A DNA stretch of 64,000 nucleotides from Vespula vulgaris (Eukaryota; Arthropoda; Insecta; Hymenoptera; Vespidae), in NCBI RefSeq assembly GCF_905475345.1, contig NC_066593.1:4817774-4881773 (forward strand). The letters are read 5' to 3'. Below the pieces are notes generated by a model. It made no database searches, was not told the origin of the DNA, and worked only from the letters and a program-made list of their open reading frames with translations. Below are positions 48,366 to 61,700 of this stretch, in pieces. Each line of letters begins with the position of its first letter. The stretch's first letter is position 1. A program made the position numbers and the translations under genes.

Positions 48366-49115
48366 CATTCTCGGACATGTTTGGCTCCTTTCGGATGGCG
48401 GTGACTACATACACGTCTTTGTTCCCCGCTGTGAATCAGAAAGCGGGAACACGTGACTAGCCTTGACAGTCGTCGCACTTCATGCTTTCGGTCTTCGAAT
48501 ACCTGGCTCGAGTCTAATCTTTTTTAATCCTGGCCTTATCGACAGCCCTATCGGTGTCTTTCTGTTTTTTTACATTTAAAAATGTATATTCGTGCTTATT
48601 TCTTAATTACTTGTGACGAAAATATTACAGTAAAACTTTTTTATCGGTATGCACAGATACGTATAGATGCGTTTTTTTTTACATATGTATATCAAGAATA
48701 GAAAGGGTGGAAAAATGAGCGGGCATTTTAAATGCGTCTGTGCGTGCTGTATGTGAAGTAGCAGTACTAGTAATAGTAGTAGTAATATAGTAGTAATAGT
48801 AATAATAATAATAATAGTAATAATAATAATAATAACTATTATTATAATTATTATAAAAAATAATAGTAGTTGTAATAATAAAAATAGTAGTAGTAGTAGT
48901 ATAGTAGTAATAAAGCAATAGTAATAGTAGTAATATAGTAGTAGTAAAGAATTTTGTTGGATGTTAAAAAAGAAAAAATGTAATTAAATTCCAATATTCT
49001 TATCAGTAGTTCTTTGAAGGACTAATTAACGCTGCATGCGTGTCGCATGCGTTGGCTACTATCATCCGAGAATGATCGTAGCGCGCGTCCTTATTTATTT
49101 ATTTACGCACATTGC

Positions 49116-49168
<53 letters not shown>

Positions 49169-52100
49169 CGTCTCCCGTATGAAAGCCGCGTATGAAACAA
49201 AACAAGGTCGAAAGCGAGCGTCGCCCGTTAGCTTCGTGCCCCCCGGCGTTAGGTGGCGTCACGTAACATTGGCAATTCTAATGACAGCGAAACAGCTGAT
49301 CGCTTGTGTGTGACCTTCTACTCAACTCTTTTCTTATAAGTTATTGGGGGAGGATTGTCTTGAACTCGTGCATCCAAAATAATGTAAAAACGTATTGCAA
49401 TTATACTTTAGATTTATATATCGATTTAGATTGTTATTCGAAGTATCAAATCAAGTCTATGGTAGATCCAATAAATAGAATATTTTTTCACGTTCTATTA
49501 TATTTTTCTTTTATTTAAGAAAAACACAGTAAGACTGAAGGCGAAGGAATTCCTACTAAAAAAAAAGAATATCACGGGAACGAAGAAAGTTTTAAAGTTA
49601 GAGATTAGCTGTTCTAAATTTAGCAGCAGATGTTATTAATTCTAAATTTAAATAACAGAAGATGCGTAAACGGTTAGAAACATATGTACACACGTAGTTT
49701 CCTTGTTTATACGGAAATATTATAGATACTGGCTTGTAGGATAAATAAGCAATCGAGAATGAAACATGCCGTGCGAAATGTTTAGCATCGTAACTAGCTC
49801 GCGCGCACGTTTCCTCACAATCGCAAATCTCTTGCGAACAGATGAATTTAATTATTGTTACACACATTAATTAACATAGATCGGATCTGTATATTCTGAT
49901 ACGTGCTTTGATGGATAATATTCATGAAATGAAATAATTCGATATTGCGATGGAACGTTCGAATCGATTGAAAATAATTTTGTTTTAATTTTTAATTATC
50001 CGATTTAGTTGGTCGATAGTCGCATTACACTTTTTCCTTCCTCTTCTACGTTTTATGTAAATGACACTTTACGTTAAATCCGACGTTAAATAAGTAAATC
50101 TAGTCCCGCGCATCGATAAAATCAAAGCTAAGCATTTAATATCTTTGCTTGCGTTCGCGTTATAAGATCATCTCGTTGTGGTGCAAACTAGTAACTGCTG
50201 GCTCTCGCATTACATTCCACGTCGAGAGTTTACTTAGAAATTGACTCGTCTCTCGTCGTTCTCTATATATTATTCCGGGAAAAATTCTGCTTTGAGCTTC
50301 TTGCGCTGTTATTGCTACGAGGAAAATCTTAGCTCATCTCGAGACGCGCAAACAATTTTGATTCGCCATTTTATTATTCTCATTTTTTTTCTTCGTTTTT
50401 TCCTTATTCCTGCGGCCTCCGATAAATTAATTCGATACTATCGAGGAAAATATCGTTAGCGACTTTACAAGCCGAATGCACGAAACTAAATAATCTTTAA
50501 AGCGTTCAAGGTGAGCGGTTGCGCTGCTCGAAGCAAGGACACGCATCGGTTTTGAATTAATATTACGTACACAAGTTTGAAGATTAATTTATTCGTGTCG
50601 ATCGAAGAACACACGTTGTGTGATTTCTTGCGCGCAAGGTCATTGAACTTTGTATTACGAATGGGGAGGGGATTGAGGGGGGAGAGCAAATTACTCTTTA
50701 TGGCCATAAATATAAATAATATATTTGAAATTATCACCATGAAGGATTTCGATAATTGAGTATAAATATTGTCAAGAAATCATAATTAATCGTCGTTCGT
50801 GTGATTACGTTCATAATTTTAACAGGTTCGTAATTTTCGTTTGTTTTTTTTTTATTTTTTTTCCAGACGGAGAGCGAGTACTCCGTAGAAGAGCAATCGA
50901 GGTTAACAGGAGCAGATGGAGCGGCCGACGAGGCGTCCCCGGAGGATGAAGGAGGATCTCTTTGCGAATATCATGACATACCACCACCTCCGGACGGCGG
51001 CTACGGCTGGGTGGTTGTGTTCGCGTCGTTTATGTGTAACATGATAGTGGATGGGATCGCATACACATTTGGCGTTTTCCTTGGCGAGTTCGTTAAATAC
51101 TTTGGGGAGGGGAAAGGCAAAACTGCTTGGGTCGGTTCTTTACTCTCTGGCATGTATCTTAGTGCTGGTACGCAAAATTTGACACTGAAGTTTTCTATTT
51201 CTTACAAAGTATGCTCTGCCTTCCTATCGATTCTTCACTGCTACTCCTTTTTCTTTTTCTTTTTCTCTTTTACAGGACCCGTTGTCAGTGCACTGACTAA
51301 CAAGTATGGTTGTCGGGCTGTCTGTATGGCAGGAAGTTTTCTAGGTGCAGCGGCATTTGTACTATCAACATTTTCAACCAGTGTAAATATGCTTATGATG
51401 ACTTACGGTGTGATGGGAGGTGCGTAATGTGCACCGAATGAATTAACCAAAAGTATCTATCGTTTTTTAACTGGTGTCATTCTTAATGCTTTCTTTCAGG
51501 TATCGGCTTTGGTTTAATATATCTCCCTGCAGTAGTTTGCGTAGGCTATTATTTTGAAACCAAAAGATCTCTTGCTACGGGCATTGCGGTATGTGGCTCA
51601 GGGTTTGGCACGTTTGCGTTTGCTCCTCTTGCCACAATGCTGTTAGAAGCATACAGTTGGAAGGGGGCAAATTTAATTTTAGCAGGCCTTATTTTAAATT
51701 GCGCAGTAAGTAAAAAAAAAGCTGTGTAGAATTACTGTTTCCTTAGAAATATTATTAACGTGAACGCGACAATGACACTTATTTGTAGGTGTTTGGAGCA
51801 ATGATGAGACCCCTCGAATATCCAAAAACTTCTTCTGTAAAGCCATTGTTACAAAGAATGGCAGAGGAGAAGAGGTTTCAAATGGAACGTGGAAGTATAG
51901 GAGGTTCTTACTTTATGGTGCAACTACCGGATGGATCTATGGAGAAAAGAATGAAAATGCCTATTAATATTGATCCGGGTGTACACTCCAGCTTCAATTT
52001 AGATCAATTAGTGCCTGGTAAAATCTTAAGCGTTTGTCTGTTTAAAAAGAGCATCCTTAGTGATATAATTTAATGTATAGCTCATTGAATAATCATGATA

Positions 52101-54526
52101 TTAAAGGAACTCCTTTAACACCAGTTCCAACGGTGCCGACCCTACCAACTATATCGGAAGTAAAAGTACAAGAACACTCATCCAGCGGAGCAACTAGTAA
52201 TAGTGGTAGTATGGACTTAAAAAGCGCTTCTACCAAATCGAGGAGTAAAAAGAACTTAAATGAGAAAGACAAGGATACGATAGAAAAACCCGAAGGTGAT
52301 ATTATTAAGTCGATAATTCCAAGAAACGCTTCGCAACCAGCTTTTACTACACACGTGCAAGGTTTGCCTAAAAATGGTTCCGTACCGTTCTTCGATAGAA
52401 TCCGTAAAACTAGTACAGGCGAAAGATACAAGCCAAGTTTAAGCGCTATAAAGAATTCTAGAACAACCTTGAATTCCAATGGAGACATTCGAAAAAGTTT
52501 GCATTTAAGGCTTTCTACTAGCAGTGTATTAGGATCTCGTAACAACAATGCAGAAGTTGAGGTAATGTTTTACGACGTTTATTCTTATTATGATTTTTTA
52601 TGATTTCTTACAACTTAATTTGTAATTTGATTGTTTTTATCCAGGACGGCGAAAGCATAACTTTTACAACAAGTACATCTCGTATACCGAAGGAGAAGCC
52701 TTTAATGATTCGTCCTTTATCAAGGAAAGATATATTTTACAGCGGTAGCGTCGTTAATTTGCCGGAATATCAAAGTCAGAAATCTCTTGCTAATTATCGT
52801 CAAAGTGTCATTTCGATTCCGAAATCTGTCCGTGGTGAAATAAAGGATATAGATATAGAAAAAGCGCCTCAACGTGAGTGAACAAATAATATTTCAAATA
52901 TCAATATAGTTAAGACGAAATTTTAAATATTAAAATGAAATATTTCAGAACCATTGTGCCCTTGCTTAATTTTACCTGACTCGTTTAAAGAAGCTTTAGC
53001 TACAATGATGGACGTATCTCTGCTGAAGGATCCAGTTTTTCTTCTTATTGGAATAAGTAATGTTTTTGGAATGGCAGGATTATATGTTCCTTTTGTATAT
53101 CTCGTAGATGCTGCTATTTTAGACGTAAGTATACGATTAATAATACGGTAATTTTTGAAAATTTTCTTTATAAATATTTACAATTATACAAATAACAAAC
53201 GAGTCGACGATATTGCATCGAGCAGCTCAAGGCTTATATGGGACTACCTACTTGAAATATATATCAATCACTTAAACATGGTCGGACACCGTTCTTTAAG
53301 TTTGCATCTATATCATTAATCCTCAATTTCAAAGCATAGTTTTATCATGTCCACATGGTTTATTATCGTCATTAAAACCTTCGAAGGTATCTCATATTTT
53401 TCTTTGGTTGTCGATGAGTCACCCTTTGTCACTTTCACATAGAACGACTCATCCTTCTTTTTCAATTACTCAAGATTCTTGATAACGATCTGAGTTTCTT
53501 CGTTTTTTTAATTCATGTATCGTCAGTCAAACTGTGCGTGTTGTTTACACGTGACCGAAAGACTACGTGCATTCAGTCTCGTAATACTTTTTTTTTCTAT
53601 AAAATTACAACATATCCACGTTTAAATTTCAGGGAATTGAAAGCAACTCCGCATCATTCTTACTGTCCATTATCGGTATAACCAACACGGTTGGTCGTGT
53701 AGCTTGTGGTTACGTCGCAGATTTTCCTCAAGTCGATTCGTTATTGTTGAATAATATTTGTTTAATTATATCAACTGTTGCTGTAGCAGCGACACCATTT
53801 TGTCACTCTTATGCGGCTTACATCGCCATGAGCATATTCTTTGGCATAGCAATATGTAAGTAATACGAATTGATAATATTTTAGACAATGTTTTAAAAAA
53901 ACAATTAAAACAAAAAATTATAAAAAAGAAATAATAATAATAATAATAAAATAGAAACGATTTAAGAAAACCAACAACTGCATATATAAACTAAATTCTT
54001 TTAAATACTTCAGCCGGTTACATCTCATTAACGTCGATCATTTTGGTGGATCTTTTGGGATTGGATAAGTTGACAAATGCATTTGGTCTTCTCATATTAT
54101 TCAGAGGAGCTGCTGCGATCGTTGGCTCGCCATTAGCTGGTGCTGTTTACGATGCCACACAAAGTTACAGTATACCATTTTTCATGGCAGGATTTTTCTT
54201 CCTCGTAAGCACGGTCACCAGTTTTATGGCACCCGCCATGAAACGGTGTACAACACCGCAGGTATGTATATACCTCTTTGCTACTTTTCGTTTTCACTAT
54301 TACGAGAGTGATTCTTTTTTTCCCCCTTCTTTTTTTTTTTTTCTTTTTTCTGACAAGATTACATATGCATTTGTAGACCCAGCCTGTGATATTAGATACG
54401 TTGACTCCAATTGACGAGGATATAGAGGAAGAAAACGAAGAGGATATACCAGAGATAATTGAAACTGCACCATCACCTCAAGATCCACCAGAGAAAGAAA
54501 TTAAGCAGATAGAGTCTGTTTTATAA
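48131..54526 (+). CDS. monocarboxylate transporter (SLC16/MCT family), isoform with first exon D
   Basis: Exons: 48131-48202, 50867-51167, 51276-51419, 51500-51705, 51789-52017, 52107-52561, 52645-52873, 52949-53124, 53633-53855, 54014-54261, 54377-54526, giving 810 aa. It is a 12-helix plasma-membrane major-facilitator protein. The MCT signature PDGGYGWVVVFASF opens TM1. The TM5 motif is YYFETKRSLATGIAVCGSGFG. About 300 residues of Ser/Lys-rich cytoplasmic loop (exons 5-7) separate TM6 from TM7, far longer than in vertebrate MCT1. The second half runs from LLKDPVFLLIGISNVFGMAG to SIPFFMAGFFFLVSTVTSFM. The tail is acidic (DEDIEEENEEDIPEI). Substrate is unknown: SLC16 members carry lactate/pyruvate, aromatic amino acids, creatine or thyroid hormones. 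The exon 6 acceptor ATTAAAG|GA is poor in pyrimidines but is the only one I found that keeps frame. Confidence 0.93.
48297..48367. repeat. (CT)n microsatellite
   Basis: Seventy bases of CT with few interruptions, starting about 95 bases into the intron after exon D. Confidence 0.95.
48412..48455. other. short GC-rich hairpin in SLC16 intron
   Basis: CACGT (48412-48416) pairs with ACGTG (48451-48455). Inside, GTTCCCCGCT pairs with AGCGGGAAC with one bulged C, and an unpaired CTTT lies on the 5' side. That makes 14 bp around a loop of about 11 nt. It is much more GC-rich than its surroundings, but shorter than a typical miRNA precursor. Confidence 0.45.
48758..48950. repeat. (TAG/TAA)n trinucleotide repeat
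   Basis: Nearly 200 bases built of TAG and TAA triplets. It gives a poly-Tyr shadow frame on the minus strand. Confidence 0.95.
49122..49165. repeat. (GA)n microsatellite
   Basis: About 22 GA units, followed by a GC-richer 130-base stretch without a recognised gene. Confidence 0.95.
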
Positions 54527-55259
54527 AGCACCTAGCATCTTTTTTGTAAAATAGAGAAAAAATGTCGCCTTCACTCCGAGCCACACTGTGATAGGGCTGC
54601 TTAATTCGAGAAGGTCTCACAAGAGAAGAAACGTACTTCTTTGTTACGTATTTAATAATGTGGAAAAAAAAAAGCACAAATCGATCGAGTATACCTGGTG
54701 ACATTTTTTTCATATTCTCAGGACTTTTATGATACTATATATATATATACATACTTTTTTCTTTCCTTCTTTTATTCTATTCTAATGAGATAAACCGTGC
54801 AAGAAATATCGCCAGGTAAGAAGCTGTTCTTTTGCCTACGTCAATAATAGATGATAGATAGTGAAATTTCTTAACTTAATCAGTATCGATCGATCAGTAT
54901 ATACGAATTGAGAGAAAAAGAGAGAGAAAGAGAGAGAAAGAGATAGAGAAAGAAAACATGAAAAAAGAAAAAAAAGAAAAAAAAAAGTTGGAAAAAAGCG
55001 CTTTTGCACTTGCATATCGAGCAACTTGAGGAATAATTAAATATATTTACAGCGACTTAGATTATGACGCTACGATGATGATTTAACGCCAGGGATGGTC
55101 AATTTCAATTCGTTGACTGAATTTATTTACGTGAATCCGATATGTCACGTTATATATACATATATACATATGTATATATACATATATATGTATATGTATC
55201 TATCTATTTATATACATGTACATATATATGTATATATATGTATGTATATAAATATATAT

Positions 55260-55260
<1 letters not shown>

Positions 55261-55294
<34 letters not shown>
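55261..55294. repeat. (TAGA)n microsatellite
   Basis: About eight tetranucleotide units inside the probable SLC16 3' UTR, after a TATATGTA-rich stretch. Confidence 0.95.
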
Positions 55295-55295
<1 letters not shown>

Positions 55296-55697
55296 GTAGT
55301 AGTAGAGCCACCAATTTCACCTAACAACGGGACAACGAAAATACTTTCGCGATTATTATTATACACTTTGCTCTCATATCAATTTTATCTATTTTTTCGC
55401 GTCTGTTAAGTTCAATCAACGTTTTTAACGATTGATCGTCCTTCGTCGAGAAGATCGCACCTATTGACAATTTATTATCGAAGAACTATTTTTGGTCACT
55501 TCCAAAGAATATATATTATGATAATATACATATATATATATATATAATATGTACGCGCGTGTATATGCGTATATGTATATTATAATAATAACAACTTGAA
55601 TCGTTCGTGAGAAATATTTTTCTTGTACGCGGGACAAATGTATATAAAAAGAAAAAAAAAGAAAAAAAAAAGAAGCGAATGGATTAATTATCGTACG

Positions 55698-55719
55698 AGA
55701 GAGAGTGAGAGAAAGAGAG

Positions 55720-55763
<44 letters not shown>
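55698..55763. repeat. (GA)n microsatellite
   Basis: GA dinucleotides with a few GC and GT interruptions within the probable 3' UTR. Confidence 0.9.
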
Positions 55764-55764
<1 letters not shown>

Positions 55765-58041
55765 AAAAAGATAGAGAAAAAGATAGAGTTGTTGCAGAAT
55801 AAGAATTTGTAAATAATATTTGTAGAGTACTGTAACATAGTGTTATATTAACGAAATTATTATAGGCGAGAAAAAAAAATCTTAGAGAATGAAACGAGTT
55901 TTCCGTTTCCTCTAGGCAGAGACTCTCTTTCTAAAAGCAACAGTACGACGTTTATTAATATATATGAGATAACGAAGGCAGTTGTTGGTTAGAGAGAGAG
56001 AGAGAGAGACTAATTAATATAATAGTTATTTCGAAGCGAGTGTTTGTTCGATCGGTGCATAAATTCGAGTTGAGTAAAACGTTATATAAAAGTAAATGAA
56101 TTTTTGACTAATGGCCTAGACGAATTAACGCGAAACGTGAAGCAGAGCAATATAACTCTAATTGTAACGTTAACGTACGCTTAAGAGAAACATATGTATA
56201 CATATTATCCAATCGATTAAGAATGTAAATTTATATAACGATGAAATAACGTTTATTTCATTGTCCTTGTTAAACTTTAATGCACTTTACGTGCCTACGA
56301 TTAATCAGAAATTGTATATCGATTGAATAAAATATAAATAACTTTTTTTTGCTCTGCGCTACGCATCGCGCCATTGCGTTTAGGTCCTAAAGGCAGTGCC
56401 CAGGCGAGTCCCAATATCCATTGTTTTCTTACTTAAGCGACTATCATTAGAAACAGATTAGAGATTGGATACGTCATCATTCATTTTTATGTGATTTTTA
56501 TTTCTCTAAGCGATAATATACGCATGTGTGTATGTATGTATGTATACATATATATATATATACACATGTACAATATACATATACGTATTTGTGTATGTGT
56601 GTATGTATATATATATATATATGTGTATAGATTATTACCGTACACGCCTATTATTATCTATGCATACGCCATAGGTTCGAGAAGTATTCACATATACAGA
56701 GAAAAAGAGGTGTATGTGTATACCAATGTATAGATAGAAAAAACACCGTGACACGTATACTAGAGAGTTCATTCAAGCCTCGTCGTTAATGAACACGCGT
56801 TTGTGTCCCTTGTATATATACGATACTTGAGCGCAAAACACCTACACATAACAAACAATATACAAACAAACACACGCATACACACAGTTATAAATTATCA
56901 ATGATAGGCGAATTGTATGGCTGATGTTTGTAAAAAAGAAAAAATATCACCAGCATAGTTAAAAAAGTAAAGGGAAAAGAAAAAGAAAAACAAAAAAAAC
57001 GAAACAAATAAATTCTCGCCATCACCGATCGCTACTGCTCTTTAACGGCTAATTACTATTAATACATTATTAAGAACTATTTGCTAACGTTAAGATCTAT
57101 TTGCTAACACACACACACACACACACAGAGACAGACAGACAGGTAGATAGATACACATGAATACACGCGTGTACACGAAAAAACAAAAAAAGAAAAACAA
57201 AAAAAAACAGTTTTTTCTTACGATTGTTGTTGTTACGCAGAGGGTGACGTCGTTATGCGGTTCTCTTGTGACGAATCAAATACTATTATTATGCGTGTGC
57301 CACATTCACATGAAAGAGCGTATACGCGCGTCCTACGTTCATTATTATCGATTACTACTACCTCCTTTTCCCTCCCACCCTCGTCACCCATCATCTATCA
57401 CCCACGACCCCCTTATTAATATTGTTGTATTATAATAAGATAGATTAAAATAAAAAAAAAAAATGAAAAAGCAAAGAAGAAATAAGAGAAAGCATGCATG
57501 ATGGTGCATCGTGCTATTTGCAATGAACTAATTTATTGACGCGCGTATACGCGCTTATTAGCGCGTAATGTATTATTTGTATGTGTTTGTGGCGGGGGAA
57601 ATAATGTCCAAAAAAAATAGACACACTAGAGAAACGCGCACGCGCGTGCGTCGTAATGTTAACAAAAAAAAAAAAGATAATGATACACGTATACATACAC
57701 ACACTCACATGATATGGTACAAAGCGGACAAAAGATTAAGAAAAAAAAAAATTCACAAAAAGAAAGATAAAAACCAAAAAAAAAAGAAAAAAGAAAAAAG
57801 GTACCGAAGAAAAAATCAGAAAAAAAGTAAAAGTAAAAAACAAGCAAAAGAAGAAGTGTATTAGGTGACATTTATCGAGTTTTGAAGAGAGAGGAAATTA
57901 TGAATTTTTATTATTGAAGATCGAGGCTTGTGCATCGTTTCATTCTTTTTTTTGTTCCGCACGATTTCCAACCCCTCGTGTTCGCTCCCTCGCGATATCA
58001 CGCGACTTTGTAAACCTATTTCTCAATGAGAGAGTGTTGAA

Positions 58042-58083
<42 letters not shown>

Positions 58084-59318
58084 GTGAGAGAGAGAGAAAA
58101 GTAGTATAACGAGAGACAGAGAGCTAGAATGGTGAACGCTGTTGCCTTGAAGGGAAGGCCAGCTGGCGACCTTCGGACATTGGAAAAGAGCATAAGTATA
58201 GAAAGTCGTCCGTTGCGATTAAACGAAAAAAAAATGAAAAAAGAAAGAAAACAGAATCAGGCGGTTATTATCGAACGTTTCCGACGATATCGGAAGAGGT
58301 AAATTGTATTGTTGGGAAATGGATTTAGTTAAATAGGAAGGAGCTAAAATGAGAAACGAAAGAGAATTACAAAAGAGAAAATAAAATCGTGTCAAACGAG
58401 ATAGCACGGTTATAAATAATGAATATAAAATGTTGGCACGGTTAGCAGCGAATTAAAATGTCAGAGATGATTTGGAGAGTGAGAAACTAAATGGAAGGAA
58501 AATCGAGTGAAAATAAGTAGACGAGATGAAATGAAATGATACGAGACGAGACGAGATGAAACGAGAGAATAAAGTTATAACAATGAAATGATTAATTGGA
58601 AAGAACGGATTGAACTGAGATAAATAATTAGAATATTGATGACAAGGAGGAGGAAAAAGAAAAAAAAAAGAAAAAAAGACGATAAAAATGTTCACGAGCC
58701 TCCGAGTCACGAGAATACCAGTCTTGTTTTTCTTTTTTTTATGCCAAAAGAGGTGCGTTCGTGCGTAATCAGGATAGGCGTGTTGTATACCGGTATACGA
58801 CCTATCTTAAAAATGAGAACTCTCGTCTGACGTCTATTTATGACTAGAAAAGAAGAAAATCAGAAATAGAAGAAGAGGAAGAGGAAGAAGAAGAAAAAAG
58901 AGGTGAAGAGGGGAGAAATGAAATAAATAAAAAGAAGAAAATAATCCGATGGAATCGAGATGTGCGTTGTGTGTTGTCCATGGAACAGACGTCCGAGTTT
59001 TCTGAATTTTTATTGAAAGTGCTCGTCATAGTAGTCGCATAATAGTCATAGTTGTATTGTCGTCGTCGGCATCGGTAATCGGCCGAGCGAGTTGGGGCGA
59101 ATGGGCCCGAGCGATCACGACAAGAGGGTGAGCGCGAGGGTGGGGGTGGAGGGCAACAGAGTCGAGCGTGTACCGTCCACATGACCACTTCTCGCTCGAT
59201 GCGAGAAAGACACGGTCCTGTCGTTTTCTCGCGCGTCTGTCCTCTGTCTGTCTCTCTTCTTTGATTTATCTTACGTGAAAACGAGCGCGTTCGCGCGCGC
59301 GCGCTTGCGCTCTTTCCT

Positions 59319-59351
<33 letters not shown>

Positions 59352-59482
59352 TTCTCTTTTTTCTTCTCTTTTCTTTTTTCCCTCTCTTCTCTCTTTCCTC
59401 TCCCCTCTCTTTCTTTCTCTCTCTCTCTCTCTCTCTGTATATATCTCTCAATCTTTGAAAGTATATATATATATATTTATAA

Positions 59483-59513
<31 letters not shown>

Positions 59514-59702
59514 AACGTATCTATCTTTCTCTTCGCGATTTGTCGGGAATTAAAAGAATTTTCTTTAAAACAGCTCCGTGATCGAACACGGAGGAAGAGA
59601 AGATACAATCGAAAGAAAGAGAAAGAAAGGTAGAAAGAGAGAGAAAAAGAGAGAAAGATTTTTCGGTGGGGTAAAAAAAGGCTTTTCAATCGTCGTTCAA
59701 CC

Positions 59703-59752
59703 ATGCGAAATCTTAATGCTACGCGAGGCGCCGCTACGCGGGAACTTTAATG
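59703..59752 (+). other. candidate first exon ending in ATG next to a donor
   Basis: CTTTAATG is followed at once by GTAAGT (59753), so a start codon (59750-59752) abuts a strong donor in phase 0. An upstream 15-codon open frame (59703-59747) ends just before it. The preceding 200 bases are CpG-richer. No partner exon is visible before the window ends. Confidence 0.3.
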
Positions 59753-60627
59753 GTAAGTCGGCAAACAATAGCTTTGCTTTCAATCTTTCACGACTTGTTT
59801 TACCTATATGTATGTTAGGCGGATCTTGTGCATGTAAGTTACTCCTCGATCGTTCGCTATTGGTTGAAAGGGTTTGTACTCGTCGCCACGTGTACTCCGC
59901 GTTCACCAACAGCTATGAGACATAAACTTAACTGTATAGATGGTAACGTGGCCATCGAACTCCGAATGATAATAATAGAACGAACGAAAATACAGAGGCT
60001 TGCTCGAGATGCACGGTTTTTAGGTGCACCAGCATGTTTCACAGACACACATATATATATATATACACACATACGAGCGCGCGCGCATACTTGCTCGTTC
60101 GCATATGGTCGCGTTTTACTGCCATCACGAAACACTTATTTCACATTTTAACGTGTATTCGTAATAGTAAAATGAAAATAATCGAATTCGTCGATTATGC
60201 GAACGATCGATGTTCAACGTTCAACGTGAATCGTCAAATTCGCCGATTTTTTCTTTCCCTTTTTCTTCCTTCTTTCTTCTTTTTTTATTTTCATTTATTT
60301 ATTAATGGGCTTACGTTACGTCACGTCGTGACATATAAATTGCACGGTCTCGAAATCGAGTTCGAAAACGGGTTGTGACCAGTTGTTACTGTGTATGTTT
60401 CCTTTCTGTCTCTTTCTCTCATCCGTTCTCGCGACTAGAACGGGTTATCGGACAGTCGCCTTCCGAGTCTCCCTTATCGTTTGGAATTCGAAAGTCGCTT
60501 CCAAAAGAGAAGGCCGAACATGATCGAGTGCGAATTTTGTAAGTCGATGAAAGGAGTGGTGGGGGTGGGGGTCATAGAAAGATAGAGAGAGAGAGAGAAG
60601 AGAAAGAATGTAAGAATTTATGAGGAG

Positions 60628-60630
<3 letters not shown>

Positions 60631-60672
<42 letters not shown>
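60631..60672. repeat. (TA)21 microsatellite
   Basis: Uninterrupted TA dinucleotides. Confidence 0.95.
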
Positions 60673-60674
<2 letters not shown>

Positions 60675-61257
60675 TAGAAAGAGAGAGAGAGAGACACCTC
60701 AGCGATCGTTTCAACAGACAACATTTGCTGGCGATTTCATCGACCTCCGACCCCAAGTACATATGTACATACGTGAAACTCCGATAAACGACTCGCCATT
60801 TCACAAAGATTCAACCTTATCATTCTCTCGACGTCTTTTTCCATACCGATTGTTCCACATTCGTTCGTAGTGCGTCAACAAGTGCGATAACAATATTCTG
60901 GTGAAAACAGACGGACAGTGAACGATGAAGAACGAGAGGAACGTTTGAATGTAATGGAGAATAATTAATAGACACATTTTTCTTTTGAAAATATTTCAAA
61001 TCTATCGTCAGATCTTGTTTCAAGTGCAGCACGTTTTAAGTGCTACATAGAATATATAGTATGCCCTAATTAAAATGTAAACGCGCGATTGTTTGTAAAT
61101 CAATGTGAAACACGAGAGAGAGAGAAAATACTTTTAACACGTTCGATTAAGCACGCTATTCTTTACAAGTAGAAAAAAGAATAGTAAAAGAAAAAGAATT
61201 TCCATTTCGATTTCATTCTTTAAAATGGAATCGTTCATTTATATTCGTATCACTTGT

Positions 61258-61294
61258 ATGTGTGTGTGTGTATATATATATATACACACACACA
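61258..61294. repeat. palindromic (TG)n(TA)n(CA)n tract
   Basis: A TG run passes into TA and then CA with near-equal arms, making a self-complementary stretch of about 36 bases that can form a cruciform or hairpin. Confidence 0.85.
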
Positions 61295-61700
61295 TATATT
61301 TATATATTTATATACCTTCCAATATGTGAAATATTTCGGTTGTTCGTTTATCCGAAGTAATATCTGGAACCGTTCCGGCGATTTGCCGGATGGAACGAAC
61401 GAACTTTCACTGATACATTCCTTACGATTTCAGATGGCGACGTAGATAAAACTTTATTAAACTTTAACGATATATAGAAGAGAATTTATAAAATTCTTTT
61501 CTTTAATAATCATAACGACGACGATTATTGTAATATCGTCGTAAAAAATGTTCACGCACTCGTATCACCTATCGATGTACACCTGATACACATATGTTCA
61601 CCGCACGTTCACGTTCGTCCTCTAAGTATTTTTCGTGGATACTTAATACGGTCTACGGCGAAAGTCTACTCGATCGCGTGAAATTCGTATAGATCGTTAC

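Larger units (their letters stand above)
48203..50866. other. intron between first exon D and common exon 2
   Basis: 2.7 kb of intron containing CT, TAG/TAA and GA microsatellites and a short hairpin at 48412-48455. No minus-strand gene was recognised. Confidence 0.6.
54527..56350 (+). other. probable 3' UTR of the SLC16 gene
   Basis: Non-coding sequence following the TAA at 54524-54526. A good AATAAA at 56326-56331 followed by a T-rich stretch is a likely poly(A) signal, giving a 3' UTR near 1.8 kb. It holds GATA and GA microsatellites. Confidence 0.55.

Noticed and set aside
52071..52106. Acceptor TATAG at 52080 for SLC16 exon 6
   Set aside because: Joining it to the exon 5 donor gives an immediate in-frame stop; the acceptor at 52105-52106 keeps frame.
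52093..52548. 151-aa minus-strand open frame
   Set aside because: Antisense to the Ser/Lys-rich loop exon of the SLC16 gene; no splice or protein support.
58129..58302. 57-codon + strand frame beginning MVNAVALKGRPAGDLRTL
   Set aside because: The first 30 residues look protein-like but it runs into Lys-rich low complexity, lacks a usable donor and matches nothing I recognise.
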